Origin: AP-15 sp963738185
Lineage (GTDB): Bacteria > Pseudomonadota > Alphaproteobacteria > ATCC43930 > CGMCC-115725
Length of the DNA stretch: 64,000 nucleotides
Assembly: GCA_963738185.1 (NCBI GenBank)
Contig: CAVTVA010000003.1
Location: 2,294,001 to 2,358,000 of the forward strand
Reading direction: 5' to 3'
Part shown: piece after piece, positions 35,984 to 44,023 of the stretch
Layout: each line of letters opens with the position of its first letter
How positions within the stretch are numbered: the stretch's first letter is position 1
The notes under the pieces: model-generated
The model's database searches: none
What the model was told of the DNA's origin: nothing
What the model saw: the letters and a program-made list of their open reading frames with translations, nothing else
Translations under genes and position numbers: made by a program

Positions 35984-37111
35984 GTGAGCATCGGCTTTGA
36001 CCTGCTGGCGCGCGATGGCACGGCGCGGCGCGGGAAGGTCTCGACCGCGCATGGGGTGATCGACACTCCGGCCTTTATGCCGGTCGGCACCGCGGCCACG
36101 GTCAAGGCGATGACCCCCGAGGGGGTGGCCGCCACCGGCGCGCAGATCATCCTCGGAAACACCTATCACCTGATGCTGCGGCCTGGCGCCGAGCGCATCG
36201 CCGCACTCGGCGGCTTGCACCGTTTTATGAACTGGCCGCACGCGATCCTGACCGATTCCGGCGGCTTTCAGGTTATGTCCTTGGCCAAGCTGCGCACCAT
36301 CGCCGAGGACGGCGTCGCCTTTTGCTCGCATCTCGACGGCAGTCGGTATCTCTTAACCCCGGAGCGTTCGGTCGCGATCCAGCATCTCCTCGGCGCCGAT
36401 GTGACGATGGCGCTCGACGAATGCACCCCCTACCCGCCGCCCCGCGAGGCGGTCGAAGCCTCGATGGAATTGACCTTGCGCTGGGCCGAGCGATCGCGTC
36501 GCGCGTTTATCGGGAGGCCCGGCCACGGCATCTTCGGCATCGTGCAAGGCGGGGTCCATCCCGGTCTGCGCCTGAGCGCGGCGGCAAGGTTGATCGAGAT
36601 CGGCTTTGACGGGTACGCGGTCGGCGGGCTTGCGGTCGGCGAGGGTCGGCAGATCATGCTCGAAATCCTCGACGCGACCGTGCCGGCATTGCCGGCGGAT
36701 CGGCCGCGCTACCTGATGGGGGTTGGCAAGCCCGCCGATCTGGTCGGTGCGGTGACGCGCGGCATCGACATGTTCGATTGCGTGCTGCCGACGCGCTCCG
36801 GGCGGACCGCGCAGGCGTTCACCCGCCGCGGGGTGCTAAACCTGCGCAACGCGCGCCACGCCGACGATCCGACGCCGCTCGACCCGGAATGCCGCTGCCC
36901 GGCTTGCACCGGCTACAGCCGCGCCTATCTGCACCATCTCGCCCGCTGCGGCGAGATCCTCGGGGCCATGCTGCTGACCGCGCATAATCTACGTTACTAT
37001 GCCGACCTGATGGCCGGGATGAGGACGGCAATAGAACAGGGCGCCTTGGCGGATTTTGCCGCCGCGTTTGGCGAGGCGCAGACCGGATCGCAGCAGATGG
37101 ACGGCGCATGA
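35984..37111 (+). CDS. tgt: tRNA-guanine transglycosylase
   Basis: The 375-residue enzyme exchanges guanine-34 for preQ1 in tRNAs with GUN anticodons. The active-site Asp lies in ILTDSGGFQVMSLAKLR, the nucleophile Asp in GIDMFDCVLPTRSGRTAQAF, and the substrate loop in GIFGIVQGGVHPGLR. The zinc site CRCPACTGYSRAYLHHL is complete. The start is a GTG at 35984, giving MSIGFDLLARDGTARRG. It heads a tgt-queF-queG operon and overlaps queF by four bases (ATGA). Confidence 0.96.
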   Translation: MSIGFDLLARDGTARRGKVSTAHGVIDTPAFMPVGTAATVKAMTPEGVAATGAQIILGNTYHLMLRPGAERIAALGGLHRFMNWPHAILTDSGGFQVMSLAKLRTIAEDGVAFCSHLDGSRYLLTPERSVAIQHLLGADVTMALDECTPYPPPREAVEASMELTLRWAERSRRAFIGRPGHGIFGIVQGGVHPGLRLSAAARLIEIGFDGYAVGGLAVGEGRQIMLEILDATVPALPADRPRYLMGVGKPADLVGAVTRGIDMFDCVLPTRSGRTAQAFTRRGVLNLRNARHADDPTPLDPECRCPACTGYSRAYLHHLARCGEILGAMLLTAHNLRYYADLMAGMRTAIEQGALADFAAAFGEAQTGSQQMDGA

Positions 37112-37566
37112 CCGACGCATTTGCACTGACCCAGCTCGGGCGAGCGACCAAGCTGCCGCAATCGCCGGGGGACGCGGTGCTGGAAACCGTGCCGAACCCG
37201 CACCCCGGCCTCGCTTATGTGGTACGCTTCACCTGCCCCGAATTCACCTCGCTGTGCCCGGTCACCGGCCAGCCCGATTTCGCCCATCTGGTCCTCGATT
37301 ACGCACCCGAGGCGGCAATCCTGGAGAGCAAATCGCTAAAGCTCTATCTTGGCGCGTTCCGCAACCACGCCGCGTTCCACGAGGATTGCACACTCGGTAT
37401 CGCCCGGCGGCTCGTCGCAACGCTCGCCCCGCGCTGGCTGCGCATCGCCGGCTATTGGTATCCGCGCGGCGGCATCCCGATCGATGTGTTCTACCAGACC
37501 GGCGAGCCGCCCGCCGGCCTCTGGCTCCCCGACCCAGGCGTGGCGCCCTATCGCGGCCGCGGTTGA
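37108..37566 (+). CDS. queF: NADPH-dependent preQ0 reductase QueF (short YkvM type)
   Basis: The 152-residue enzyme reduces the nitrile of 7-cyano-7-deazaguanine to preQ1. The catalytic Cys is in FTCPEFTSLCPVTGQPDFAH, followed by the QueF motif ESKSLKLYLGAFRNHAAFHE. The length fits the unimodular YkvM subfamily. It overlaps tgt by ATGA and is followed by queG seven bases downstream. The arrangement groups consecutive late steps of queuosine synthesis. Confidence 0.96.
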   Translation: MTDAFALTQLGRATKLPQSPGDAVLETVPNPHPGLAYVVRFTCPEFTSLCPVTGQPDFAHLVLDYAPEAAILESKSLKLYLGAFRNHAAFHEDCTLGIARRLVATLAPRWLRIAGYWYPRGGIPIDVFYQTGEPPAGLWLPDPGVAPYRGRG

Positions 37567-37573
37567 CCCGGAA

Positions 37574-38707
37574 ATGGCGGATCCGATCCGCGAGGCGATC
37601 CGCGACCGCGCGCTGACCGAAGGATTCGATGCGGTGGGCTTTGCCGCGGCGCATCTCGATGCGGCGGCGCGTGATGGCCTCCACGAGTTCATCGCCCGCG
37701 GCTATCACGGCGATATGGGCTGGCTCGCCGGCACTGCCGCGCGGCGCGGTGACCCGCGGGAGCTGTGGCCGGACGCTCGCACCGTGGTTGTGCTTGGCGT
37801 CAATTACGCCCCCGATGACGATCCGCTGGCGACGGCGGGCATGCCCGATCGCGGCGCCGTCTCGGTCTATGCGCGCGGGCGCGACTATCATGACACATTA
37901 AAGCGGCGGCTGAAGTTGCTCGCCCGCTGGATCGATGGGCAATGGCCCGGCGCGCTCAAGCTTTTTGTCGACACGGCACCGGTCATGGAAAAGCCGCTGG
38001 CGCAGCAGGCCGGGCTCGGCTGGCAGGGCAAGCACACCAATCTCGTCTCGCGACAATTCGGCTCATGGCTGTTTCTCGGCGAGATTTACCTGAGCCTGGC
38101 GCTCGAACCCGACGCCGCCGCGGCCGATCGCTGCGGCTCCTGCCGGCGGTGTCTCGACGCCTGCCCGACCGCGGCGTTTCCCGCACCCCATCGGCTCGAC
38201 GCGCGACGCTGCATCTCGTACCTGACAATCGAGCACAAGGGGATGATCCCGGTCGAGCTGCGGCCGGCGATCGGCAACCGCATCTATGGCTGCGACGATT
38301 GCCTCGCTGTCTGTCCGTGGAACAAATTCGCGCAAGCGGCGCATGAGCCCGATTTTCTGCCGCGCGCCGAGCTGACATCGCCCCGTCTCGCCGAGCTCGC
38401 GTCACTCGACGACGCCGCCTTTCGCCGGTTGTTCGCCGGTTCGCCGGTCAAACGCATCGGCCGCGACCGGTTTCTGCGCAACGTGCTGATCGCGATCGGC
38501 AATGCGGAGCCGGGCGACGGGCGGGGCGTCGCCGCGGCGCGGCGCTGCCTCGACGACGACGCAGCGCTGGTCCGCGCCGCCGCAGTCTGGGCGTTCTCGC
38601 GGCTGGCCCCGTCCTCGCTCTACGCGGCGGAGCGGGCCGACCGCATGGCCACAGAGCCGGACCCACTGGTTCGCGAAGAATGGCAGCGCGGCCCGGCCCG
38701 GCCGTGA
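37574..38707 (+). CDS. queG: Epoxyqueuosine reductase QueG
   Basis: The 377-residue cobalamin-dependent iron-sulfur enzyme converts epoxyqueuosine to queuosine in tRNA. Two [4Fe-4S] motifs are visible, CGSCRRCLDACPTAAF and CDDCLAVCPWNKF. LFVDTAPVMEKPLAQQAGLG carries the catalytic Asp region. The C-terminus contains a HEAT-like segment (RRCLDDDAALVRAAAVWAFS). The ATG at 37574 has no strong Shine-Dalgarno but lies seven bases after queF, and the frame open upstream is a queF shadow. QueA, and the early genes queC/D/E, are not in the window. Confidence 0.95.
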   Translation: MADPIREAIRDRALTEGFDAVGFAAAHLDAAARDGLHEFIARGYHGDMGWLAGTAARRGDPRELWPDARTVVVLGVNYAPDDDPLATAGMPDRGAVSVYARGRDYHDTLKRRLKLLARWIDGQWPGALKLFVDTAPVMEKPLAQQAGLGWQGKHTNLVSRQFGSWLFLGEIYLSLALEPDAAAADRCGSCRRCLDACPTAAFPAPHRLDARRCISYLTIEHKGMIPVELRPAIGNRIYGCDDCLAVCPWNKFAQAAHEPDFLPRAELTSPRLAELASLDDAAFRRLFAGSPVKRIGRDRFLRNVLIAIGNAEPGDGRGVAAARRCLDDDAALVRAAAVWAFSRLAPSSLYAAERADRMATEPDPLVREEWQRGPARP

Positions 38708-38785
38708 AGTGCGAGCCTTGCACGATGGTTGCGCCCGGTGTATTCGCCCGGCACACTCGCCCCGGCCATCAGCGACGGACCCGCC

Positions 38786-39127
38786 ATGCGAAGCTTGCCC
38801 GCCCTTGCGCTCACAGCGCTGCTTGTTGCCGGCTGCACCCCCTATATTCCGGTCAAGGACGCGTTCGGGGTCAGCGCGCAGCAGCCGGTCGGGACCATCC
38901 CGCCCGAATTTGCCGAGTTCAACAATTACAATCCACAGGCCGCCCTGCTGCTCGCGGAGCAGATCTGCGCCACACCCTATCAGCTGCAAGTCGAGAAGTC
39001 GCTGCCGGCGGCGCCGGGCGAGATCGTCTCGGCAACCGGGCGCTGCCAAACCTACCCGAACCCGCTCGCCACATTGGTCAACCGGGTTCCGCTGCGATCG
39101 CGCGCCGCCGCGGCGGCCATGCCGTGA
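38786..39127 (+). CDS. Putative lipoprotein
   Basis: The 113-residue protein has a lipobox ALLVAGCTPY (Cys about 17) after a short signal. The mature part includes PEFAEFNNYNPQAALLLAEQ and two further Cys (EQICATPYQ, TGRCQTYP) that could form a disulfide. The family is unrecognised. It follows queG by about 80 bp. Its 3' end overlaps the convergent glycosyltransferase gene by 50 bp. Confidence 0.6.
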   Translation: MRSLPALALTALLVAGCTPYIPVKDAFGVSAQQPVGTIPPEFAEFNNYNPQAALLLAEQICATPYQLQVEKSLPAAPGEIVSATGRCQTYPNPLATLVNRVPLRSRAAAAAMP

Positions 39128-40298
39128 CATCGACGACCACCTGATCGAGGGCCGCCAGCTGCTCTTCCCAACGATATTCGGTTTCCGCCGCGATGCGCGC
39201 CTTGTGCGCCATCTCGTTGCGCAAGCCCTGATCGCGCAGCAGGCGGACGACCTGCGCGGCAAATTCGTGGGGATCATCGCTCACCACAATGCCTTCTCCC
39301 TTGGCAATCGAGATGCCGGTCCAAGCCGCGGTGGAGGCGACGCAGGGCAGCCCCATCGCCAGCGCCTCGAGCACCTTGTTCTGCACCCCGCGCGCGATGC
39401 GCAGCGGAGCGACGAAAACTTCCGCCCGGTCGAGGTATGGCCGGGTATCCGGAACCCAGCCGGTTACGGTGACGGCACGGCGTCTCGCCAAGCGCCGCAC
39501 GGCGGCGCTCGGGCGATTGCCGCAGATGGTGAAGCTGGCCTCCGGGATTTGCGCCTGCACTGCCGGTAAGATCTCGTGACAGAACCAAGTGACCGCATCG
39601 ACATTGGGCAAGTAATCCATCACTCCAGTAAAGATGATTGATCCGGGCAGCTTCGCGCCGCTCGACGAGCGAAAATAGTCGAGATCCACCCCGTTGCCGA
39701 TCAGCGAGACCCCAACCCCGGGGAAAAGGCGTTCGAAATCGCTTTTCTCGCCCTCGGTGCACACCAGCGCATAAGAAAAGCGGCGCGCAATGCGGCGTTC
39801 ATAGGCGAGCAGCCGATCTGCCTCGATCTGATAAATCCACCTCACGGGTATTGGTGTCTTCGCGGCGAATTGTGCCCATTTCAACAAATCGAGGTCGTGG
39901 AACTGGATAATCCGCGGTACGCCAGGGAAGTGCTCGGCGTATTGGGCGACATTGCCGCTGAAAACGATGATCAGATCGGGCGGAAGCTCCTCATATTTCT
40001 GAATGATCGCTCGATGCAGCGCTGCTTCGTCAAACGCGGCGACCGACAGCGGCCGCCCGTCGACGAGCGCCTTAAGCGCGCGCAGCCGGCCCGTGGTCGG
40101 GCTGACTGGAACCGCGGTGACGCTCGTTGCCCAGGCCCGCAGCCCGGGGAGGTTGTCGAGGTCGCGCGCGCCGTCGCCAAGGCAGAAGACATGTACCTCA
40201 TGCGCCTTCGAAAGGTGGCGGATTTCGTTGAAGGTCGGGATCTTGTCGCCACGGTCGGGCGGGAACGGAACCCTCTGGCAAATAAAGAAAATCCGCAT
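39078..40298 (-). CDS. Glycosyltransferase of the TIGR03087 (PEP-CTERM/XrtA-associated) type
   Basis: The 406-residue GT-B fold enzyme has the N-terminal signature MRIFFICQRVPFPPDRGDKI that marks this family, GNGVDLDYFRSS, IIFTGVMDYLPNVDAVTWF, and the sugar-nucleotide site GVQNKVLEALAMGLPCVAS. The family takes its name from linkage with exosortase XrtA exopolysaccharide loci, but no exosortase, PEP-CTERM protein or Wzx/Wzy gene is present here. It is divergent from the GDP-heptose operon (about 270 bp), so it may act on a heptose-containing glycan. That link is inferred from position only. Confidence 0.85.
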   Translation of the reverse strand: MRIFFICQRVPFPPDRGDKIPTFNEIRHLSKAHEVHVFCLGDGARDLDNLPGLRAWATSVTAVPVSPTTGRLRALKALVDGRPLSVAAFDEAALHRAIIQKYEELPPDLIIVFSGNVAQYAEHFPGVPRIIQFHDLDLLKWAQFAAKTPIPVRWIYQIEADRLLAYERRIARRFSYALVCTEGEKSDFERLFPGVGVSLIGNGVDLDYFRSSSGAKLPGSIIFTGVMDYLPNVDAVTWFCHEILPAVQAQIPEASFTICGNRPSAAVRRLARRRAVTVTGWVPDTRPYLDRAEVFVAPLRIARGVQNKVLEALAMGLPCVASTAAWTGISIAKGEGIVVSDDPHEFAAQVVRLLRDQGLRNEMAHKARIAAETEYRWEEQLAALDQVVVDVTAWPPRRRAIAAEPG

Positions 40299-40568
40299 CG
40301 CTCATTGCCCTCGATCAGCCCGCCGCCGGGTCGCGCCCGGCGCGGGCGCCGAGTTGATCGCAATCGGGCCGCAGGCTGCCGCTCAAAATGGGCATCCCGG
40401 ATGGACCTCGCCTCCACAACTGGACAGCGCTGCGTAGCCAATGCTACGCTGCTGCTGTCGTCATATATCCGATGTTCGCTCTTTATTACAGTTTACCGGA
40501 TGGGGTCCCATTAGATTTCTCGTCCGATGAGGGTTCGCGACGCCGCGACACATTTGAGGAGTTCGGCC

Positions 40569-41615
40569 GTGATTTCGGATTTGCGCACGACCATTCGGGC
40601 CCGGGCCCCATTGCGGCTTGGCCTCGCCGGTGGCGGCACCGATCTCTCGCCCTATTGCGACGAATTCGGCGGCGCTGTGCTCAACACGGCAATCGACCGG
40701 TTTGCCTACGCTTTCATCAGCCCGCGCGACGATGGCAAGGTGGTGTTCCGCGCCAAGGAGCTGAACTGGGAGGAGACGCTGGAGACCGCGCCCGAGCTGC
40801 CCCAGGCGCGGCTGCTGCTGCATCGCGGCGTCTATGAGCGCATGGTGCGCGACCATAATGGCGGACAGCCGATCGCGGCGACGATCACCACCACTGTCGA
40901 CGCGCCGCTGGGCTCGGGCCTCGGCTCGTCCTCGGCGCTGGTTGTCGCCTTGGTCGATGCCTTTCGCGCGCTTTTTGCCGCACCGCTTGGACAATATGAC
41001 GTGGCGCATTTGGCGTTCGAGGTCGAGCGCCTTGATCTCGATCTCGCCGGCGGCAAGCAGGACCAGTACGCGGCGGCCTTTGGCGGCACCAACTTCATCG
41101 AATTTTTGGCCAACGATCGGGTCATCGTCAATCCGCTGCGAGTCTCCGACAGCGCCCGCAGCGAATTCGAATCCTCGCTCGTCATCTGCTTTTGCGGGAG
41201 TTCGCGCAACGCGTCCGAGATCATCGATCGGCAAATCGCCGGGATGATGGATCACGGCATTCGTGCGCTCGCCGCGCTGGACGAGTTGAAAGCGGACGCG
41301 ATCAAGATGAAGAACGCGCTGCTCGCGGACGATGTCCGCGCCATCGCCCGCATCCTCGATAATTCATGGCGCGCGCAGCAAATGACCGCTTCCGGCATTA
41401 CCACCGAGCGCATCGATGCGCTGCACGATATTGCCCTTGCCAATGGCGCGCTCGCTGGCAAGGTGTCGGGCGCCGGCGGCGGCGGCTTTGTGATGTTCAT
41501 CGTCGAACCCGAGAACCGAATGGCCCTGCTCGAAGCGCTGAACGCCGCGGGCGGCATCGCCGGGCCGGTCAAATTTGCCGAGCGCGGTTGTGAGGCCTGG
41601 CAGGTGCGCCGATGA
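40569..41615 (+). CDS. hddA: D-glycero-alpha-D-manno-heptose-7-phosphate kinase (HddA-like)
   Basis: The 348-residue GHMP kinase has the N-terminal RARAPLRLGLAGGGTDLSPY, the ATP loop PLGSGLGSSSALVVALVDA and the C-terminal GKVSGAGGGGFVMF. Together with the next two genes it fits the kinase step (heptose 7-phosphate to 1,7-bisphosphate) of GDP-D-glycero-alpha-D-manno-heptose synthesis. The GTG at 40569 has GAGGAG seven bases upstream and is preferred to the frame opening at 40527. It overlaps gmhA by ATGA. Confidence 0.9.
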   Translation: MISDLRTTIRARAPLRLGLAGGGTDLSPYCDEFGGAVLNTAIDRFAYAFISPRDDGKVVFRAKELNWEETLETAPELPQARLLLHRGVYERMVRDHNGGQPIAATITTTVDAPLGSGLGSSSALVVALVDAFRALFAAPLGQYDVAHLAFEVERLDLDLAGGKQDQYAAAFGGTNFIEFLANDRVIVNPLRVSDSARSEFESSLVICFCGSSRNASEIIDRQIAGMMDHGIRALAALDELKADAIKMKNALLADDVRAIARILDNSWRAQQMTASGITTERIDALHDIALANGALAGKVSGAGGGGFVMFIVEPENRMALLEALNAAGGIAGPVKFAERGCEAWQVRR

Positions 41616-42193
41616 ACCCGATCGTCAGCTACTTGATGCAATCGCGCGATGCGGTCCAGGCCGCGATCGACGACCCGGTGTTTTGCAACACCATCGATGC
41701 GATCGTCGAGCTGACTGCCGGTGCGCTCGGCAGCGGCCGCAAGCTCTTGCTCGCCGGCAATGGCGGCAGCGCCGGCGACGCGCAGCACATCGCCGGCGAA
41801 TTCCTGTCGCGGCTCAACTACGATCGCGCTCCGACCGCAGCCTTGGCCTTGACCACCGACAGCTCCGTCTTGACCGCGATCGGCAATGATTATGGCTACG
41901 AGCGGATTTTCGAGCGCCAAATCCTCGGGCTCGGCGCGGCTGGCGACGTGTTCATGGCGATCTCGACCTCGGGGCGCTCGCCGAACATCTTGCGCGGGAT
42001 CGACGCCGCCCGCGACAAGGGTCTCGCGGTCGTCGGCCTGACTGGCCGGACCGGCGGGGAAATGGCCGGGCGTTGCGATCTTTGTTTGCACGCACCATCC
42101 GATGCGACGCCGCTGATCCAGCAGATCCACATCATCGCCGGGCATATTATCTGCGGCCTGGTCGAAGCTCGCTTGTTCCCGCTGCCGCGCTGA
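41612..42193 (+). CDS. gmhA: Sedoheptulose-7-phosphate isomerase
   Basis: The 193-residue SIS-domain enzyme makes D-glycero-D-manno-heptose 7-phosphate, the first committed step of heptose synthesis. It shows LLAGNGGSAGDAQHIAGEFL and ISTSGRSPNILRGI, the family signatures, and the catalytic-site region PLIQQIHIIAGHIICGLVE. It overlaps hddA at the start and is followed by hddC-gmhB 15 bp later. Substrate sedoheptulose 7-phosphate comes from the pentose phosphate pathway encoded near 51-61 kb in this window. Confidence 0.95.
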   Translation: MNPIVSYLMQSRDAVQAAIDDPVFCNTIDAIVELTAGALGSGRKLLLAGNGGSAGDAQHIAGEFLSRLNYDRAPTAALALTTDSSVLTAIGNDYGYERIFERQILGLGAAGDVFMAISTSGRSPNILRGIDAARDKGLAVVGLTGRTGGEMAGRCDLCLHAPSDATPLIQQIHIIAGHIICGLVEARLFPLPR

Positions 42194-42208
42194 CCGCGCC
42201 GCCCTTCG

Positions 42209-43516
42209 ATGATCCGGCAGGCGGCGATCCTGTGCGGCGGGCTGGGGACCCGGCTCGGCGGGCTGACGGCGCAGACGCCAAAACCGCTGCTGCCGGTCGC
42301 CGGCCAGCCGTTTCTCGATGTGCTGCTGTTCGAGCTCGGCCGCCACGGCGTCAGGCAAATCCTGCTGCTCGCCGGGTTCGCCGCCGACCGGATCGTCGAA
42401 TATGCGAACAAGACGCCGATCAAGGCGCGGTTCGGGATCGAGATCGAGGTCTCGGTCGAGCCGGAACGCGCCGGGACCGGTGGTGCTGTGTGGCATGCAC
42501 GCGATCGTCTCGATCCCAATTTCTTGTTGCTCAACGGCGATTCATGGTTTGACATCAACTTGTTGGCGTTGGCCGCCGAGCTGGAAGCGGAGCCGTTGGC
42601 GATCGCCGCGATCGCAGTCAGAGGGCTGGCCGACGCCTCCCGCTATGGCACGGTAGAGATCGAGCGGGGCCGGGTCGCCCGGTTTGGCGCGCGCCCGCAA
42701 TGCCCAGGCCCGGGGCTTGTCAATGGCGGCGTTTATCTGTGCCGGCGAGCGTTGCTCGACCGTCTGGCGCCGTGCTGCTCGCTCGAAACCGATGCGTTCC
42801 CGCGACTGGCCGCGGATGGGCTGTTGCGCGGGGTGCGATTTGACGGCTATTTCATCGACATCGGCGTCCCGCAATCTTACGCCGATGCGCAGCATCAGAT
42901 CCCGCACCGGCGCCGGCGGCCGGCCGCTTTTCTAGACCGCGACGGGGTCTTGAACCACGATGACGGCCATGTCGGAACACGGGCGCGTTTTCGCTGGATC
43001 GAGGGCGCCGCGGCGGCGGTCAAGCGGCTCAACGATGCCGGGCTGTTTGTCTTTGTCGTGACCAACCAGTCCGGGGTCGCGCGCGGCTTTTACTCCGAGA
43101 CGGATGTTCAGGGATTGCATGCCGGTCTTGCCGCCGAGCTCGCTGCGAGCGGGGCCCATTTCGACGACATCCGCTACTGCCCATTCCACCCCGAGGCCAT
43201 GATCGCGGAGTACCGGCGGCAGAGCGACTGGCGCAAGCCTGCACCGGGAATGATCACCGACCTGTTGCGCTGTTGGCCGGCGGACCCGGCGAGAAGCTTT
43301 CTGATCGGCGACAAAGACATCGATTGCGCCGCCGCCATTGCCGCCGGCATCGAGGGCCACCTGTTTCCCGGCGGCGACCTCGACCGCTTTGTCGCCGGGA
43401 TGCTGGCCTCGAGGCGCTCAGACCCTGGTCGGCTGAGAGCCGGGCCGTTCGCGGCGCGAACAGCCGATCGAGGCTCCAGGCCCCGCCGCCTGCGACAAAC
43501 AGATAGAAGAAGATGA
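42209..43516 (+). CDS. Fused heptose-1-phosphate guanylyltransferase / heptose-1,7-bisphosphate phosphatase (HddC-GmhB)
   Basis: The 435-residue protein joins two enzymes. Residues about 1-230 are a nucleotidyltransferase (ILCGGLGTRLGGLTAQTPKP, LLNGDSWFDIN, HddC-like). Residues about 238-410 are a GmhB-type HAD phosphatase (AAFLDRDGVLNHDDGHV, VTNQSGVARGFYSE, CPFHPEA, IGDKDIDCAAAIAAG). With HddA and GmhA it completes GDP-heptose synthesis in three genes. The last 30 or so residues are Arg-rich and overlap the convergent DoxX gene by over 250 bp. A +1 shift near 43415 would instead stop at 43436, so the end may be affected by a sequence error. Confidence 0.9.
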   Translation: MIRQAAILCGGLGTRLGGLTAQTPKPLLPVAGQPFLDVLLFELGRHGVRQILLLAGFAADRIVEYANKTPIKARFGIEIEVSVEPERAGTGGAVWHARDRLDPNFLLLNGDSWFDINLLALAAELEAEPLAIAAIAVRGLADASRYGTVEIERGRVARFGARPQCPGPGLVNGGVYLCRRALLDRLAPCCSLETDAFPRLAADGLLRGVRFDGYFIDIGVPQSYADAQHQIPHRRRRPAAFLDRDGVLNHDDGHVGTRARFRWIEGAAAAVKRLNDAGLFVFVVTNQSGVARGFYSETDVQGLHAGLAAELAASGAHFDDIRYCPFHPEAMIAEYRRQSDWRKPAPGMITDLLRCWPADPARSFLIGDKDIDCAAAIAAGIEGHLFPGGDLDRFVAGMLASRRSDPGRLRAGPFAARTADRGSRPRRLRQTDRRR

Positions 43517-43850
43517 AGCAGTAGAGGATTGCCGCGTCACCCCCGTTGAGCTCCGGGAACGGGCCCCTCTTGAGGTGCACCATAAAATAGGCGACCGCCA
43601 TGTCGCCGGCCAGGATGAAGGCGGCCGGTCGGGTGAACAACCCGACACAGACGAGCGCGCCGCCGATCAACTCGATGAAGCCCTGGACCCCGAGCAGCGA
43701 GGCCACATGCAGGTGCGCGAAGTTGGCGACTGGCGGAAAGCCAAACAGCTTTGAGAGGCCATGCTCGAAAAAGCAGAGGCCAGCGACAAAGCGCAGGATG
43801 CTCAGCACGCGCCGCTCCCACGGGAGCGACCAAGTCTGGTTCGTGGGCAT
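43254..43850 (-). CDS. DoxX-family membrane protein (3' end doubtful)
   Basis: The 198-residue frame has four membrane helices in its first 130 residues with the DoxX pattern: ILRFVAGLCFFEHGLSKLFG, GVQGFIELIGGALVCVGLFT, MAVAYFMVHLKRG, and AGGGAWSLDRLF. The remaining 60 residues are Arg/Ser-rich and overlap the hddC-gmhB gene antisense, which is unusual. A +1 frame change after LDRLF would stop at 43418 and give about 143 residues, the family norm. DoxX proteins are poorly defined inner-membrane proteins linked to redox stress in some bacteria. It is divergent from comM. Confidence 0.75.
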   Translation of the reverse strand: MPTNQTWSLPWERRVLSILRFVAGLCFFEHGLSKLFGFPPVANFAHLHVASLLGVQGFIELIGGALVCVGLFTRPAAFILAGDMAVAYFMVHLKRGPFPELNGGDAAILYCFIFFYLFVAGGGAWSLDRLFAPRTARLSADQGLSASRPASRRQSGRGRRRETGGPRCRRQWRRRNRCLCRRSESFSPGPPANSATGR

Positions 43851-44023
43851 GACAGAAACCCCCTTGCATCAGGTTCGCGGGCATTCGGGCCCTGGGGTTG
43901 GCCGGAGGTTAACCTTTCTCATCGGCCGCGCACAAGGATCGCGCCGATCTCGGCCGCTGCGGTGCTGGCGCCGCAGCCAGCTCCCACGTACATTCGACTT
44001 AAAGTTAAGAGGCGGGCAAGCAC

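Noticed and set aside
35806..36000. 64-codon frame upstream of tgt
   Set aside because: No Shine-Dalgarno, overlaps the tgt start, His/Asn/Arg-rich with no recognisable motif.
35713..36162. 149-codon minus-strand frame across the tgt start
   Set aside because: Antisense to conserved tgt sequence and not protein-like in its 5' half.
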